37,528 bases of DNA, taken from contig NZ_LWCC02000005.1 of NCBI RefSeq assembly GCF_001642695.1, positions 1,984,546 through 2,022,073 on the forward strand, in the 5' to 3' direction. This document shows, piece after piece, positions 16,031-25,809 of the stretch; positions within the stretch are counted from its first letter, which is position 1, and each line of letters opens with the position of its first letter. Below the pieces are notes generated by a model, which had not been told where the DNA came from, did not search any database, and saw only the letters and a program-made list of their open reading frames with translations. A program made the position numbers and the translations under genes. The stretch is from Streptomyces chilikensis (lineage in GTDB: Bacteria; Actinomycetota; Actinomycetes; Streptomycetales; Streptomycetaceae).

Positions 16031-17584
16031 GTGGCCGCGCCACAGCTCACACGGACGCATCGCATACTCATCGGGGTGGTGATCGCGGGCGCCGTGGTCA
16101 TCGCCGCGATCGGCTTCGCCGGGTCGTACGCGGCCGTGAAGGAACTCGCCTTCCAGAAGGGCTTCGGGAACTTCAGCTACGTCTTCCCGATCGGCATCGA
16201 CGCCGGCATCTGCGTGCTGCTGGCGCTGGACCTGCTGCTGACGTGGATCCGGATCCCGTTCCCGATGCTCCGGCAGACGGCCTGGCTGCTGACGGCCGCG
16301 ACGATCGCCTTCAACGGCGCCGCCGCCTGGCCCGACCCGCTGGGCGTCGGCATGCACGCCATCATCCCGGTGCTGTTCGTGGTCGCCGTGGAGGCCGCCC
16401 GGCACGCCGTCGGGCGGATCGCCGACATCACGGCGGACAAGCACATGGAGGGCGTCCGGCTCACCCGGTGGCTGCTGTCCCCGGTGCCGACCTTCCTGCT
16501 GTGGCGGCGCATGAAGCTCTGGGAGCTGCGCTCCTACGAGGAAGTCATCAAGGTGGAGCAGGAGCGGCTGGTGTACCGGACCCGGCTGCGGGCCCGCTTC
16601 GGCCGCTCCTGGCGCCGCAAGGCCCCGGTCGAGTCGCTGATGCCGCTGCGGCTGGCCAAGTACGGCGTGCCCCTCGCGGACACCGCCGCGGCGGGCCTTG
16701 CGGCGGCGGGCATCGAGCCCGCGGTCGTCCCGGCCGCCGAGGTGGAGCGTGAGGACCGCCCCGACCTCCGCGGCCGCGCCGCGGCCACCGGACCCGAGCC
16801 GGCCCCGGAACTGGAGAGCGCGGCCGCCGCGCGGCAGGCCGCCGCGCAGGGGCAGCCCCGGGAGCAGCAGCCGTGGCAGCCGCCGCGGCCGGAGGACCAG
16901 CAGGCGCCGCCCGCCCCCGACCGGTCCCGGCCGGCCGCCGAGCAGCAGCTCTACTACGACTCCAGCGGCAGCGCCTGGTTCTACGACGCCCGCGTCGGCA
17001 GCTACAGCCCGGCCACCTACCAGCCGGACCCGGCCACCGAGCAGTGGTACGCGCAGCAGGAGCCGCAGCACCAGGCGAGGGAACCGCGGTTCGAGGAGCA
17101 GCAGTTCGAGGAGCCTCAGCTCCAGGAGCAGCCTCAGCTCCGGGAGCCGCAGTTCCAGGAGCGGCCGCAGTTCCAGGAGCCCCGGCCCGCCCCCGAGGGC
17201 GCCGGCGACTTCCCGGTCCCCGTCGGCCGGCCCGGCGGCGGCACCCGCCCGCTCGGCGAGGGCGCCGCGCCCGACGCCGAGCCGGACCCCGGGCAGCGGC
17301 CCGCGCCCGCGCCGGAGCCCGAGGTGAGCATCCCCGCCCCGCGCCAGGAGCAGCGGCCGGCCGCCGACACCACGGCGGAGTTCGCGTCCGAGAAGGAGCG
17401 CGAGGACGCCTACTACCAGGTGTTCCGGCGCGCCATCGACGGCGGCTTCCCCACCCCGCGCCAGCTCGGCGAGATCCTCGAGGCCCAGTTCGGCCACACC
17501 TTCACCGGCGCGGAGCTGAACGACTACGTGGAGCGCTTCGGCACCCGTTACGACGTGGAGCTCGCCCAGGACCACATCGCCTGA
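16031..17584 (+). CDS. DUF2637 (SpdB-like) membrane protein with Q/E-rich tail
   Basis: Protein of 517 residues starting at GTG 16031, which has an AAGGGGAG ribosome site; the frame's first ATG lies further upstream without one. Four membrane helices (about 11-30, 50-72, 82-100 and 106-124) form a DUF2637 domain, the type also found in plasmid spread (Spd) proteins of Streptomyces. A basic cytoplasmic stretch follows (about 158-200, with WRRMKLWELRSYEEVIKVEQ), then a long disordered region rich in Gln, Pro, Glu and Arg. That region includes short repeats of the type EPQFQE/EQPQLRE at about residues 355-390. The last 65 residues (EKEREDAYYQVFRRAIDGG onward) are a compact helical, possibly winged-helix, domain. 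No plasmid transfer genes are nearby, so a chromosomal role is likely. It is convergent with lysS. Confidence 0.88.
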   Translation: MAAPQLTRTHRILIGVVIAGAVVIAAIGFAGSYAAVKELAFQKGFGNFSYVFPIGIDAGICVLLALDLLLTWIRIPFPMLRQTAWLLTAATIAFNGAAAWPDPLGVGMHAIIPVLFVVAVEAARHAVGRIADITADKHMEGVRLTRWLLSPVPTFLLWRRMKLWELRSYEEVIKVEQERLVYRTRLRARFGRSWRRKAPVESLMPLRLAKYGVPLADTAAAGLAAAGIEPAVVPAAEVEREDRPDLRGRAAATGPEPAPELESAAAARQAAAQGQPREQQPWQPPRPEDQQAPPAPDRSRPAAEQQLYYDSSGSAWFYDARVGSYSPATYQPDPATEQWYAQQEPQHQAREPRFEEQQFEEPQLQEQPQLREPQFQERPQFQEPRPAPEGAGDFPVPVGRPGGGTRPLGEGAAPDAEPDPGQRPAPAPEPEVSIPAPRQEQRPAADTTAEFASEKEREDAYYQVFRRAIDGGFPTPRQLGEILEAQFGHTFTGAELNDYVERFGTRYDVELAQDHIA

Positions 17585-17604
17585 CGCCTCCCGCGGAACG
17601 CACC

Positions 17605-17639
17605 GGTGCCCCGGTGGTCGTCACGACCACCGGGGCACC
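17605..17639. terminator. Strong bidirectional hairpin between convergent genes
   Basis: A perfect 17-base inverted repeat (17605-17621 and 17623-17639, starting GGTGCCCCGGTGG) with a single central base; as RNA it would form about 15-16 bp with a 3-5 base loop. It lies 20 bases after the DUF2637 stop and 18 bases after the lysS stop on the other strand, so it can serve both. Confidence 0.88.
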
Positions 17640-17657
17640 GTCGTGCTCAGGCCCTCG

Positions 17658-19436
17658 TCACGCGGCGGCGCCGCCGAGCAGGCGACGCACGCGGTCCGCG
17701 CCCACCGCCAGCAGCAGCGTGGGCAGCCGGGGCCCGGTGTCCTTGGAGACCAGCAGCCGGTACAGCAGGGCGAAGAACGCCCGCTGCGCCGTCTTGATCT
17801 CCGCCGGCAGTTCCTTCGGCGTGGCGTCGGCCGAGAACCCGGCCTGGACCTTCGGCACGCCGTAGACCAGGTGGGTCAGACCGTCCAGCGACCAGTGGTC
17901 GTCCAGGCCGTCCAGCAGCAGCCGCAGCGACTCCCGCGAGGTCTCGTCCAGCGACCCCAGCAGCTCCGCGTCCGGCTCGTCGCGCACGATGGTCCGCTGG
18001 TCCGCCGGCACCTGCGTGTTGATCCACGCCTCGGCCCTGTCGTACCGCGGCCGCGCCTCGTCCAGCGAGGAGAGCGGGTTCGCCGGGTCCAGGTCGCTGA
18101 GGATGCGCAGCGCCTGGTCCTGGTGGCCGCCGGTGATGTCGGCGACCGAGGCCAGCGTCCGGTACGGCAGCGCCCGCGGCGTCCCCGGCAGCTCGCCGGC
18201 GGCCGTGGAGGCGGCGCGGGTGTACGCCGCGATGTCGCCCGGCAGCGCGCTGCCGTCCCTCACCTTGGCCTCCAGCCGGTCCCACTCGTCGTAGAGGCGC
18301 TGGATCTCCTGGTCGAAGGCGACCTTGAACGACTGGTTGGGCCTGCGCCGCGCGTACAGCCACCGCAGGATCTGCGGTTCCATGATCTTCAGCGCGTCGG
18401 CCGGCGTCGGCACGCCGCCCTTGCTGGACGACATCTTCGCCATGCCGCTGATGCCCACGAAGGCGTACATCGGGCCGATCGGCTGTTCGCCGCCGAAGAT
18501 CCCGACGATCTGCCCGCCGACCTGGAAGCTGGAGCCCGGCGAGGAGTGGTCCACGCCGGAGGGCTCGAAGACGACGCCCTCGTACGCCCAGCGCATCGGC
18601 CAGTCGACCTTCCAGACCAGCTTGCCGCGGTCGAACTCGCTGAGCCGCACCGTCTCGGAGTGGCCGCAGGACTCGACGGTGCAGACGTACGTCATCTCGG
18701 TCGTCCCGTCGTCGTACGAGGTGACCGTGGTGAAGTCCTTGCCGCAGCCGCCGCAGTACGGCTTGTACGGGAAGTACCCGCCGGCGCCGGAGCTGCCGTC
18801 GTCCTCCTCGGCCGCGCCGGAGCCCTCGGCGGCCTCCAGCTCGGCCTCGTCGACCGGCTTCTGCTGCTTCTGCTGCTTCTGCTTGAGGTCCTGGGCCGGG
18901 TCCTTCTTCTTGGTCCGGTACTGGTCCAGGATCGCGTCGATGTCGCCGCGGTGCTTCATCGCGTGCAGGATCCGGTCGCGGTAGGCGCCCGAGGTGTACT
19001 GCTCGGTCTGGCTGATGCCGTCGAACTCCACGCCCAGCTCGGCCAGCGAGGCGACCATGGCGGCCTTGAAGTGCTCGGCCCAGTTCGGGTGTTCCGAGCC
19101 CTTCGGCGCCGGGACCGAGGTCAGCGGCTTGCCGATGTGCTCGGCCCAGGACCCGTCGACGCCCTCGACGCCGTTCGGCACCTTGCGGTACCGGTCGTAG
19201 TCGTCCCAGGAGATCAGGTGCCTGACCTGGTGTCCGCGGCGGCGGATCTCGTCGGCGACCAGGTGCGGGGTCATCACCTCGCGCAGGTTGCCGAGGTGGA
19301 TCGGTCCCGAGGGGGACAGGCCGGACGCGACGACGACCGGTTTCCCAGGGGCCCGACGCTCCGACTCCTCGATGACCTCATCCGCGAAACGGGAGACCCA
19401 GTCGGTGGTCTCGGTGCTCTGAGCCACGATCGGCAC
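17658..19436 (-). CDS. lysS: Class I lysyl-tRNA synthetase (LysRS1)
   Basis: Charges tRNA-Lys. At 592 residues it belongs to the class I (archaeal-type) LysRS, not the common class II enzyme. PSGPIHLGN (42-50) is the HIGH-like motif and GMAKMSSSKG (331-340) the KMSKS motif. A zinc-ribbon has Cys228, Cys231, Cys252 and Cys257. Between the Rossmann parts lies a low-complexity insert (about 185-220) with KQKQQKQQK, an acidic stretch and Gly/Ser. GTG 19436 is chosen because GAAGGA sits just upstream; an internal GTG three codons later is a minor alternative. Many Streptomyces carry both LysRS classes; whether a class II copy exists elsewhere cannot be seen. It is divergent from argS over a 201-base promoter region, an arrangement known in this genus. 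Confidence 0.95.
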   Translation of the reverse strand: MPIVAQSTETTDWVSRFADEVIEESERRAPGKPVVVASGLSPSGPIHLGNLREVMTPHLVADEIRRRGHQVRHLISWDDYDRYRKVPNGVEGVDGSWAEHIGKPLTSVPAPKGSEHPNWAEHFKAAMVASLAELGVEFDGISQTEQYTSGAYRDRILHAMKHRGDIDAILDQYRTKKKDPAQDLKQKQQKQQKPVDEAELEAAEGSGAAEEDDGSSGAGGYFPYKPYCGGCGKDFTTVTSYDDGTTEMTYVCTVESCGHSETVRLSEFDRGKLVWKVDWPMRWAYEGVVFEPSGVDHSSPGSSFQVGGQIVGIFGGEQPIGPMYAFVGISGMAKMSSSKGGVPTPADALKIMEPQILRWLYARRRPNQSFKVAFDQEIQRLYDEWDRLEAKVRDGSALPGDIAAYTRAASTAAGELPGTPRALPYRTLASVADITGGHQDQALRILSDLDPANPLSSLDEARPRYDRAEAWINTQVPADQRTIVRDEPDAELLGSLDETSRESLRLLLDGLDDHWSLDGLTHLVYGVPKVQAGFSADATPKELPAEIKTAQRAFFALLYRLLVSKDTGPRLPTLLLAVGADRVRRLLGGAAA

Positions 19437-19637
19437 GTCCTTCTTTCCTGAGGGGAGACGCCCGGCCGCCGCGATGCCCGCGCGGCCGTGTCCCCCATTC
19501 TCCCAGGTGCGGGCCCCACCGTGAAAACACCTTTCCCACCAGCCCCACGCCGGACGGGAAACGGCGAGGCGGCCGCACCGGCCGAGGTGGGATACTGACC
19601 GGGCACACCCGTCTTCGAGGAGAACGGCACCCACTCC

Positions 19638-21416
19638 ATGGCCTCGGTCAAGTCCCTCACCGCCTCCGTCCACGCGCGCCTCGCGGACGCCCTCTCGGCT
19701 GCCCTGCCGGAGGCCGCCTCCGCGGACCCGCTGCTGCGACGAAGCGACCGGGCCGACTACCAGGCCAACGGCATCCTCGCCCTCGCCAAGAAGGCCAAGG
19801 CCAATCCGCGCGAGCTGGCGGCGCGGGTCGTGGAGCAGGTGGTCACGGGTGACGTGATCGAGGACATCGAGGTCTCCGGACCCGGCTTCCTGAACGTCAC
19901 CGTCTCCGACCGGGCGATCACCGAGAACCTCGCCGCGCGCGCCGCCGACGACTCCGGCCGCCTCGGCGTGCCGCGGCGCGCGGAGGCGGGCACCACGGTC
20001 ATCGACTACGCGCAGCCGAACGTGGCGAAGGAGATGCACGTCGGCCACCTGCGCTCCGCCGTGATCGGCGACGCGGTGCGCCGCATGCTCGACTTCACCG
20101 GCGAGAGGACCGTCGGCCGCCACCACATCGGCGACTGGGGCACCCAGTTCGGCATGCTCATCCAGTACCTGATCGAGCACCCGCACGAGCTGGACCACAA
20201 GGCCGACCCCGCCACCGACGTCGAGGCGGCGGGCGAGGAGGCGATGTCCAACCTCAACCGCCTCTACAAGGCCTCGCGCGCGGTCTTCGACTCCGACGAG
20301 GAGTTCAAGACCCGGGCCCGTCAGCGGGTCGTGGCCCTGCAGTCCGGCGACGAGGAGACCCTCGCGCTGTGGCAGCGGTTCGTCGACGAGTCGAAGATCT
20401 ACTTCTACTCGGTCTTCGACAAGCTGGACATGCCCGTCGCGGACGACGAGATCGTCGGCGAGTCGGCGTACAACCCCATGATGGCCGAGACCGCCCGCAT
20501 GCTGGAGGAGTCCGGCGTCGCGGTCCGCTCCGAGGGCGCGCTGGTCGTCTTCTTCGACGACATCCGCGGCAAGGACGACAAGCCGGTCCCGCTGATCGTC
20601 CAGAAGGCCGACGGCGGCTTCGGCTACGCCGCCTCCGACCTCTCCGCGATCCGCGACCGCGTCTTCGGCCTGAAGGCCGACACCCTGCTGTACGTGGTGG
20701 ACGCCCGCCAGGCGCTCCACTTCAAGATGGTGTTCGAGACGGCCCGCCGCGCCGGCTGGCTGAGCGACGCCGTCAAGGCGGTGCACCTGGAGTTCGGCAC
20801 GGTCCTCGGCAAGGACGGCAAGCCGTTCAAGACCCGTGAGGGCGAGACGGTCCGCCTGGAGGACCTGCTCGACGAGGCGTCCGAGCGCGCGGCGTCGGTC
20901 GTGCGGGAGAAGGCCCAGGACCTGACGGAGGAGGAGATCGCCGAGCGTGGCGCCCAGGTCGGCGTCGGCGCGGTCAAGTACGCGGACCTCTCCACGTCCG
21001 CCAACCGCGACTACAAGTTCGACCTGGACCAGATGGTCTCCCTGAACGGCGACACCTCGGTGTACCTGCAGTACGCCTACGCCCGCATCCGGTCGATCCT
21101 CCGCAAGGCCGGCGAGACCCGCCCCGCCGCCCACCCGGAGCTCGAACTGCACGCGGCGGAGCGCGCGCTGGGCCTCCACCTCGACGGCTTCGGCGACCTG
21201 GTCGCCGAGGCGGCCGCCGAGTACGCCCCGCACAAGCTGACGGCGTACCTGTACCAGCTGGCGTCCCTGTTCACGACCTTCTACGACAAGTGCCCGGTCC
21301 TGAAGGCCGACACCCCCGCCCAGGTCGAGAACCGCCTCTTCCTGTGCGACGTCACCGGCCGCACCCTCCGCCAGGGCATGACGCTCCTGGGCATCCGGAC
21401 CCCGGAACGCCTGTAG
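19638..21416 (+). CDS. argS: Arginyl-tRNA synthetase
   Basis: Cytoplasmic ArgRS of 592 residues, ligating arginine to its tRNA. An N-terminal additional domain (about 1-115) contacts the tRNA D-loop. The HIGH motif is HVGH (134-137) within [20 protein letters not shown]. As in most ArgRS there is no canonical KMSKS; its place is taken by the GKPFKTREG loop. The C-terminal anticodon-binding helical domain includes [14 protein letters not shown] and ends with [21 protein letters not shown], a family hallmark. Full length and intact, it starts at an ATG preceded by GAGGAGAA. A strong hairpin closes the unit. Confidence 0.97.
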   Translation: MASVKSLTASVHARLADALSAALPEAASADPLLRRSDRADYQANGILALAKKAKANPRELAARVVEQVVTGDVIEDIEVSGPGFLNVTVSDRAITENLAARAADDSGRLGVPRRAEAGTTVIDYAQPNVAKEMHVGHLRSAVIGDAVRRMLDFTGERTVGRHHIGDWGTQFGMLIQYLIEHPHELDHKADPATDVEAAGEEAMSNLNRLYKASRAVFDSDEEFKTRARQRVVALQSGDEETLALWQRFVDESKIYFYSVFDKLDMPVADDEIVGESAYNPMMAETARMLEESGVAVRSEGALVVFFDDIRGKDDKPVPLIVQKADGGFGYAASDLSAIRDRVFGLKADTLLYVVDARQALHFKMVFETARRAGWLSDAVKAVHLEFGTVLGKDGKPFKTREGETVRLEDLLDEASERAASVVREKAQDLTEEEIAERGAQVGVGAVKYADLSTSANRDYKFDLDQMVSLNGDTSVYLQYAYARIRSILRKAGETRPAAHPELELHAAERALGLHLDGFGDLVAEAAAEYAPHKLTAYLYQLASLFTTFYDKCPVLKADTPAQVENRLFLCDVTGRTLRQGMTLLGIRTPERL

Positions 21417-21430
21417 TCCCGCGACGCATT

Positions 21431-21467
21431 GACGGGGCCCGCCGCGAACTCCGCGGCGGGCCCCGTC
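21431..21467 (+). terminator. Hairpin terminator of argS
   Basis: A perfect 16-bp GC-rich stem (arms 21431-21446 and 21452-21467, starting GACGGGGCCC) with a 5-base loop, beginning 14 bases after the argS stop. Confidence 0.9.
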
Positions 21468-21550
21468 CGTCCGACGGCCCGGCCCACGCGTGCGGCCTGC
21501 ACGGGAGCGCCCCGTGCGGGCATGCCTCGCCCGGCGTCACGGCCACGCCC

Positions 21551-21570
21551 TGTCCTGTCCTGTCCTGTCC
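21551..21570. repeat. TGTCC x4 microsatellite
   Basis: Four exact copies of the pentamer TGTCC, 45 bases before the DUF4253 gene start. It lies in a promoter-proximal position, so slippage could change spacing, but nothing shows that it does. Confidence 0.7.
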
Positions 21571-21615
21571 CTGGAGCGACGTCGCTGTCGGCGCCGCCCC
21601 CTACAGTCCCGTCCC

Positions 21616-22410
21616 ATGGCAAGCCTTCCCAACGCCCTCGCGAACCCGTCCACCACGCTCCGGCTGCCGCCGGGCCGTCTCGTCGACGCGACCACCGGCG
21701 GTCCGTGGCACGAGCCGCTGCTCTGGTGCGCCGACGCGCCGGCCGCGGTCGGCGACTGGGCGTCGCTGCGGGCGACCGGCCGTGACCTCGGGCTCCTCCC
21801 GGTGTTCCTCGACGTCGGGACCCGCCAGAGCACTCCCGACCGGTGGGGCCTGGACCCGGCCGGGACGTCGTACCCCGGGGACCACGACGCCTTCGAGGTG
21901 CTCGACGGCCACTGGTCGGACTTCGCGCTGTACCAGGAGGACCCCGACGAGGCGGACGCCTCCCCCGACGCCTGGCGGGGCCTCGCCCCCGCCACCGCGC
22001 CCTGCGCCGACCCGGACGGCGACGCCGCCGACACCGCGGACTTCCTCGCCGAGGGCGTCCCCTGGCTGAAGGAACTGCGCCCCGCCCTCGTGCCGGCCCG
22101 CCGCAGCGCCGACATACCGGCGGCCATCGGCTGGTCCGGTCCGCTCAACCACGAGAACGACGTGGCCCGGCTCTGTGCCGTCCTGCGCTCCTGGGAGGAC
22201 CGCTTCGGCGCCCGGGTCGTCGTCCTCACCTTCGACCAGCTGGTCCTCTCCGTCGCCTCGCCGCCCACCGCCCCGGAGCACGCCGAGGCGGTGGCCGCCG
22301 AGCACTACGCGTTCTGCCCCGACAACATCGACCAGGGCATCGCCCCGCTCGGCCGGTACGCCGAGGAGGCGGTGCGCAACAGTCACGTCTGGTCGTTCTG
22401 GTGGGACTGA
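21616..22410 (+). CDS. DUF4253 domain protein
   Basis: Soluble protein of 264 residues with a C-terminal DUF4253 domain: RFGARVVVLTFDQLVLSVAS, then HAEAVAAEHYAFCPDNIDQG and a closing Trp-rich SHVWSFWWD. The N-terminal half is less conserved and carries many acidic residues. ATG 21616 is taken as the start; the frame extends to 21490, but that part overlaps the repeat and terminator region and looks non-coding. DUF4253 has no established function. It is convergent with the ABC permease gene, with 39 bases between the stops that hold two direct copies of a 12-base sequence (CGGGCTCCTGAC). It stands alone on its strand. Confidence 0.85.
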   Translation: MASLPNALANPSTTLRLPPGRLVDATTGGPWHEPLLWCADAPAAVGDWASLRATGRDLGLLPVFLDVGTRQSTPDRWGLDPAGTSYPGDHDAFEVLDGHWSDFALYQEDPDEADASPDAWRGLAPATAPCADPDGDAADTADFLAEGVPWLKELRPALVPARRSADIPAAIGWSGPLNHENDVARLCAVLRSWEDRFGARVVVLTFDQLVLSVASPPTAPEHAEAVAAEHYAFCPDNIDQGIAPLGRYAEEAVRNSHVWSFWWD

Positions 22411-22449
22411 GTTCCCGGCCGGGCTCCTGACCGGGCTCCTGACCGGTCC

Positions 22450-24978
22450 CTAGTCGGCCTTGATCGCGGCCAGCATGTCGAGACGGGCGGCCCTGCGCGC
22501 CGGCCACAGCGCGGCGACGACGCCGATCAGCGCCGAGAGCAGCAGGAACAGGACGATCCGGCCCCACGGCAGGACCAGTTCGTACGTCCTCATGGTGCCG
22601 CCCATCAGCTCGCCGGCCGCCCAGCCGAAGAACACGCCCAGACCGACGCCGAGCAGCCCGCCGAACAGCGAGATCACCAGCGACTCCAGCCGGATCATCC
22701 GCGCCACGCCGCCGCGCACCATGCCCACCGCGCGGAGCATGCCGATCTCCTGGGTGCGCTCGGACACCGACATCGCCAGGGTGTTGACCACACCGAGCAC
22801 GGCCACGACCACCGCCATGGCGAGCAGCCCGTACAGCATGTTCAGCACCAGGCTGAAGGTCTGCCCGATCTCCTCGGAGAGCGCCTGCTTGTCCTGGACC
22901 ACGATGGCCGGGTTGTCGCCGAGCGCCTCCTCCAGGCGGTCCTCGTTCGCCTCCGAGGGGCCGTCGGTCATCTTCACCATGACCTGGAGGTCGGAGATCC
23001 GCTCCTGGTGCGGGGCGACGGTCGCGGCGTCCACGACGATGCCGCGGAACATCTCGTTCTGCTCGTACACCCCGGTGACGGTGAACTCCTGCTCGGCGCC
23101 GTCCTCGTGGGAGGCGGTGATGCGCGTTCCGGGCTTCCAGCCGCGCTCGGCGGCGATCCGGTCGTCGATCACGGCGCCGGCGCCGCCGACCTCGAACTCG
23201 CCGCGCACCAGCGGGAGTTCCATCAACTCGTCGAAGGCCGAGCCGTCCACGGCGGTCAGGTACTGGGTCTCGTCGTCCACCTCGGCCGGCACGATCCGCA
23301 GCGGGCTGGTGGCCGAGACCCCTTCCGCGTCGGCGAGCCGGCGCTCCACCTCGGGGCCGAGGCCCATGCCGTTGCCCATCGAGACCACGTAGTCCGCCTC
23401 GAGCGCGGCGGTGGCCATCCTGTCGATGGACGTCCGCAGGCTGCTCGCGGCCACCGTCATGCCGGTGATCAGGGTGAGCCCGATCATCAGCGCGGAGGCG
23501 GTGGCGGCGGTGCGGCGCGGGTTGCGCACGGCGTTCTGCCGGGCGAGCCGGCCGGAGACCCCGAACAGCCGCAGCACCGGAGCGACGGCGCCGACGACCG
23601 GCCGGGACAGCAGCGGCGTGAGCACGAACACGCCGAGGATCAGCAGGACCGCGCCCAGCCCCATCGGAGCCTGCGCCTCCGACCGCTCCATGGTGGTGGC
23701 GTACAGGACCACGGTGGTGCCCGCCCCCGCGAGCAGCGCGCCGAAGGTGTTGCGCAGCACCAGGGACTTGACCGTCGCCGTGGCGTGCACGCTGCTCATC
23801 GCGGCCACCGGCGGGATCTTCGCGGCCCGGCGGCCCGGGAGCCACGCGGCGCCCACCGTCACCAGGACGCCGACCGCGAACGCGGCGGCCACCGTGGTGG
23901 GCGCGATCACCAGCGGGCCGTCCGGGAGGACGCCGCCGACGCGGTCGGCCAGCACCCGCATCCCCGCGCCCACGCCGATGCCGGCGGCCAGCCCGGCCGC
24001 CGCCGCCACCGCACCGACCACGCCCGCCTCCAGCAGCACGGACCGGGTGATCTGCCGCCGCGAGGCGCCGACGGCGCGCAGCAGCGCCAGTTCGCGGGTG
24101 CGCTGCGCGACCAGCATGGAGAAGGTGTTGGAGATGATGAAGGTGCCGACGAAGAGCGCGATGCCGGCGAACACCAGCAGGCCGCTCTCCATGGAGCTCA
24201 TCTGCGCGGAGATGCGTTCCGCCTGGTCCTCGGCGAGCTGTTCCCCGGTGCTGGTGGAGACGCCCTCGGGCAGGACCGCCTCCAGCGCGCCGCGCAGTTC
24301 GTCCTGGCTGGTGCCGGGCGCGGCCCGGACGAAGATCTCGTCGTACTCGCCGGTGCGGTGGAACAGCTCCTGTGCGGTGGCCGTGTCGAAGAGGGCGAGG
24401 CTGCCGCCCGCGGCGACCGAGCCGTCGTCGGTGGTGAAGACGCCGGTGAGGGTCGGGGTGAGGACCGGTCCGTCGACGGACAGCCGGACCGTGTCCCCGA
24501 CCTCGTACCCGCCCGCACGCGCGGTCCGCTCGTCGAGGGCGACCTCGTGCGCGCCGCGGGGGGCGCGTCCGTCGGCCAGCGGGTAGCGGGGGTCGGCGTC
24601 GCCCCAGTAGTTGCCGCCCTGGGAGCGGAAGCTGTCGGCGACCAGTTCGCCGTCCCGGCCGGCCACCGCGGCGTAGCCCGCCACGACGCCGGTCGCCTCC
24701 TCGGCGCCCGGGACCGCGGCGGCCTTCTCCAGCAGCGCGGGGGTGAGCTTCGGCGGTTCGGCGGGGTCCCCGTCACCGGGGCCCGTGCCGGGGCCGGGGC
24801 CGAGGGCGACGTCGACCTGGTCGAAGCCCTTGGCGGAGCTGTTCCGCATGGCGTTCGAGACGGTGTCGGTGAAGACCAGGGTGCCGGACACGAACGCGAC
24901 GCCGAGCAGCACGGCGAGCATCGTCATCAGCAGTCGGGCCTTGTGCGCGAGGACGTTGCGCAGGGCGGTACGGAACAT
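22450..24978 (-). CDS. ABC transporter permease, MacB/FtsX type
   Basis: Large permease of 842 residues. The first helix (about 15-38, MTMLAVLLGVAFVSGTLVF) is followed by a MacB-PCD-type extracytoplasmic domain, then an FtsX domain at about 265-395 (LVAQRTRELALLRAVGASRRQI is the cytoplasmic coupling signature). A central group of helices, a second extracytoplasmic domain and a second FtsX domain near the C-terminus follow, the last with SVSERTQEIGMLRAVGMVRGG. It is thus a tandem-FtsX permease of the actinobacterial type that works with a single LolD/MacB-like ATPase. Likely roles are export of peptides or lipids, or mechanotransmission; the substrate is unknown. The ATPase gene is 57 bases upstream, so the two form an operon. 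Confidence 0.94.
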   Translation of the reverse strand: MFRTALRNVLAHKARLLMTMLAVLLGVAFVSGTLVFTDTVSNAMRNSSAKGFDQVDVALGPGPGTGPGDGDPAEPPKLTPALLEKAAAVPGAEEATGVVAGYAAVAGRDGELVADSFRSQGGNYWGDADPRYPLADGRAPRGAHEVALDERTARAGGYEVGDTVRLSVDGPVLTPTLTGVFTTDDGSVAAGGSLALFDTATAQELFHRTGEYDEIFVRAAPGTSQDELRGALEAVLPEGVSTSTGEQLAEDQAERISAQMSSMESGLLVFAGIALFVGTFIISNTFSMLVAQRTRELALLRAVGASRRQITRSVLLEAGVVGAVAAAAGLAAGIGVGAGMRVLADRVGGVLPDGPLVIAPTTVAAAFAVGVLVTVGAAWLPGRRAAKIPPVAAMSSVHATATVKSLVLRNTFGALLAGAGTTVVLYATTMERSEAQAPMGLGAVLLILGVFVLTPLLSRPVVGAVAPVLRLFGVSGRLARQNAVRNPRRTAATASALMIGLTLITGMTVAASSLRTSIDRMATAALEADYVVSMGNGMGLGPEVERRLADAEGVSATSPLRIVPAEVDDETQYLTAVDGSAFDELMELPLVRGEFEVGGAGAVIDDRIAAERGWKPGTRITASHEDGAEQEFTVTGVYEQNEMFRGIVVDAATVAPHQERISDLQVMVKMTDGPSEANEDRLEEALGDNPAIVVQDKQALSEEIGQTFSLVLNMLYGLLAMAVVVAVLGVVNTLAMSVSERTQEIGMLRAVGMVRGGVARMIRLESLVISLFGGLLGVGLGVFFGWAAGELMGGTMRTYELVLPWGRIVLFLLLSALIGVVAALWPARRAARLDMLAAIKAD

Positions 24979-25035
24979 GGGTGGAGGTCTCTCGGCTCGT
25001 TCGGCGGAGGTGCGGGAGGCGGCGGTGCCGGCCGG

Positions 25036-25809
25036 TCAGCTGACGCGGCCCTTCGCGTCGAACGCCTTCATGCGGTCGAGCACCGCCTCCGCGCTCGGCG
25101 CCCGCAGTTCGTCGACGATCCGCCCGTCGGCGAGGAAGACGACCCGGTCCGCGTAGGCGGCGGCGACCGGGTCGTGGGTGACCATCACGACGGTCTGCCG
25201 GTGGGCGCGCACCGAGTCGCGCAGGAAGCCGAGGATCTCCGCCCCGGAACGGGAGTCGAGGTTGCCGGTCGGCTCGTCGGCGAAGACGATCTGCGGGCGG
25301 GAGGCCAGCGCGCGGGCGACCGCCACCCGCTGCTGCTGGCCGCCGGAGAGCTGCGCCGGCCGGTGGCCGAGGCGCTCGGACAGGCCGACCATGCCGATCA
25401 CCGTGTCCAGCCATCCGCGGTCCGGCCTGCGCCCGGCTATGTCCAGGGGGAGCGTGATGTTCTCGAGGGCCGTGAGGGTGGGCAGCAGGTTGAACGCCTG
25501 GAAGACGAAGCCGATCCGGTCGCGGCGCAGCCGGGTCAGGTCCTTGTCCTTCAGCGAGGCCAGCTCGGTGCCGCCGATGCGGACGGAGCCGGAGGAGAAG
25601 GTGTCGAGGCCGGCGACGCAGTGCATCAGGGTGGACTTGCCGGACCCGGACGGGCCCATGATCGCGGTGAACTCGGCCTCGTGGAAGTCGATGGTGACGC
25701 CCTCGAGGGCCACCACCCGGGTCTCGCCGTGGCCGTAGACCTTGGTCAGGTCCGCGGCCTGCGCGGCCACCACGGCGGTGGCCCGGTCTGCGGTGTCGGT
25801 GGTGGTCAC
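25036..25809 (-). CDS. ABC transporter ATP-binding protein, MacB/LolD type
   Basis: ATPase of 257 residues powering the permease encoded just downstream. Walker A is GPSGSGKST (52-60), the Q-loop is in FVFQAFNLLP, the signature is LSGGQ (154-158), Walker B is IVFADEP with catalytic Glu179, and the H-loop is His212 in VMVTHDP. The family-typical N-LDSRSGAEILGFLRDSV follows. The first 20 residues are a variable extension. No regulator or two-component gene adjoins the pair, unlike BceAB-type systems. Confidence 0.95.
   Translation of the reverse strand: MTTTDTADRATAVVAAQAADLTKVYGHGETRVVALEGVTIDFHEAEFTAIMGPSGSGKSTLMHCVAGLDTFSSGSVRIGGTELASLKDKDLTRLRRDRIGFVFQAFNLLPTLTALENITLPLDIAGRRPDRGWLDTVIGMVGLSERLGHRPAQLSGGQQQRVAVARALASRPQIVFADEPTGNLDSRSGAEILGFLRDSVRAHRQTVVMVTHDPVAAAYADRVVFLADGRIVDELRAPSAEAVLDRMKAFDAKGRVS

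Noticed and set aside
17658-21233. A 1191-codon open frame that appears to fuse something to LysRS
   Set aside because: The part upstream of 19436 is antisense to argS and has no protein character; LysRS similarity and a good ribosome site begin at 19436.
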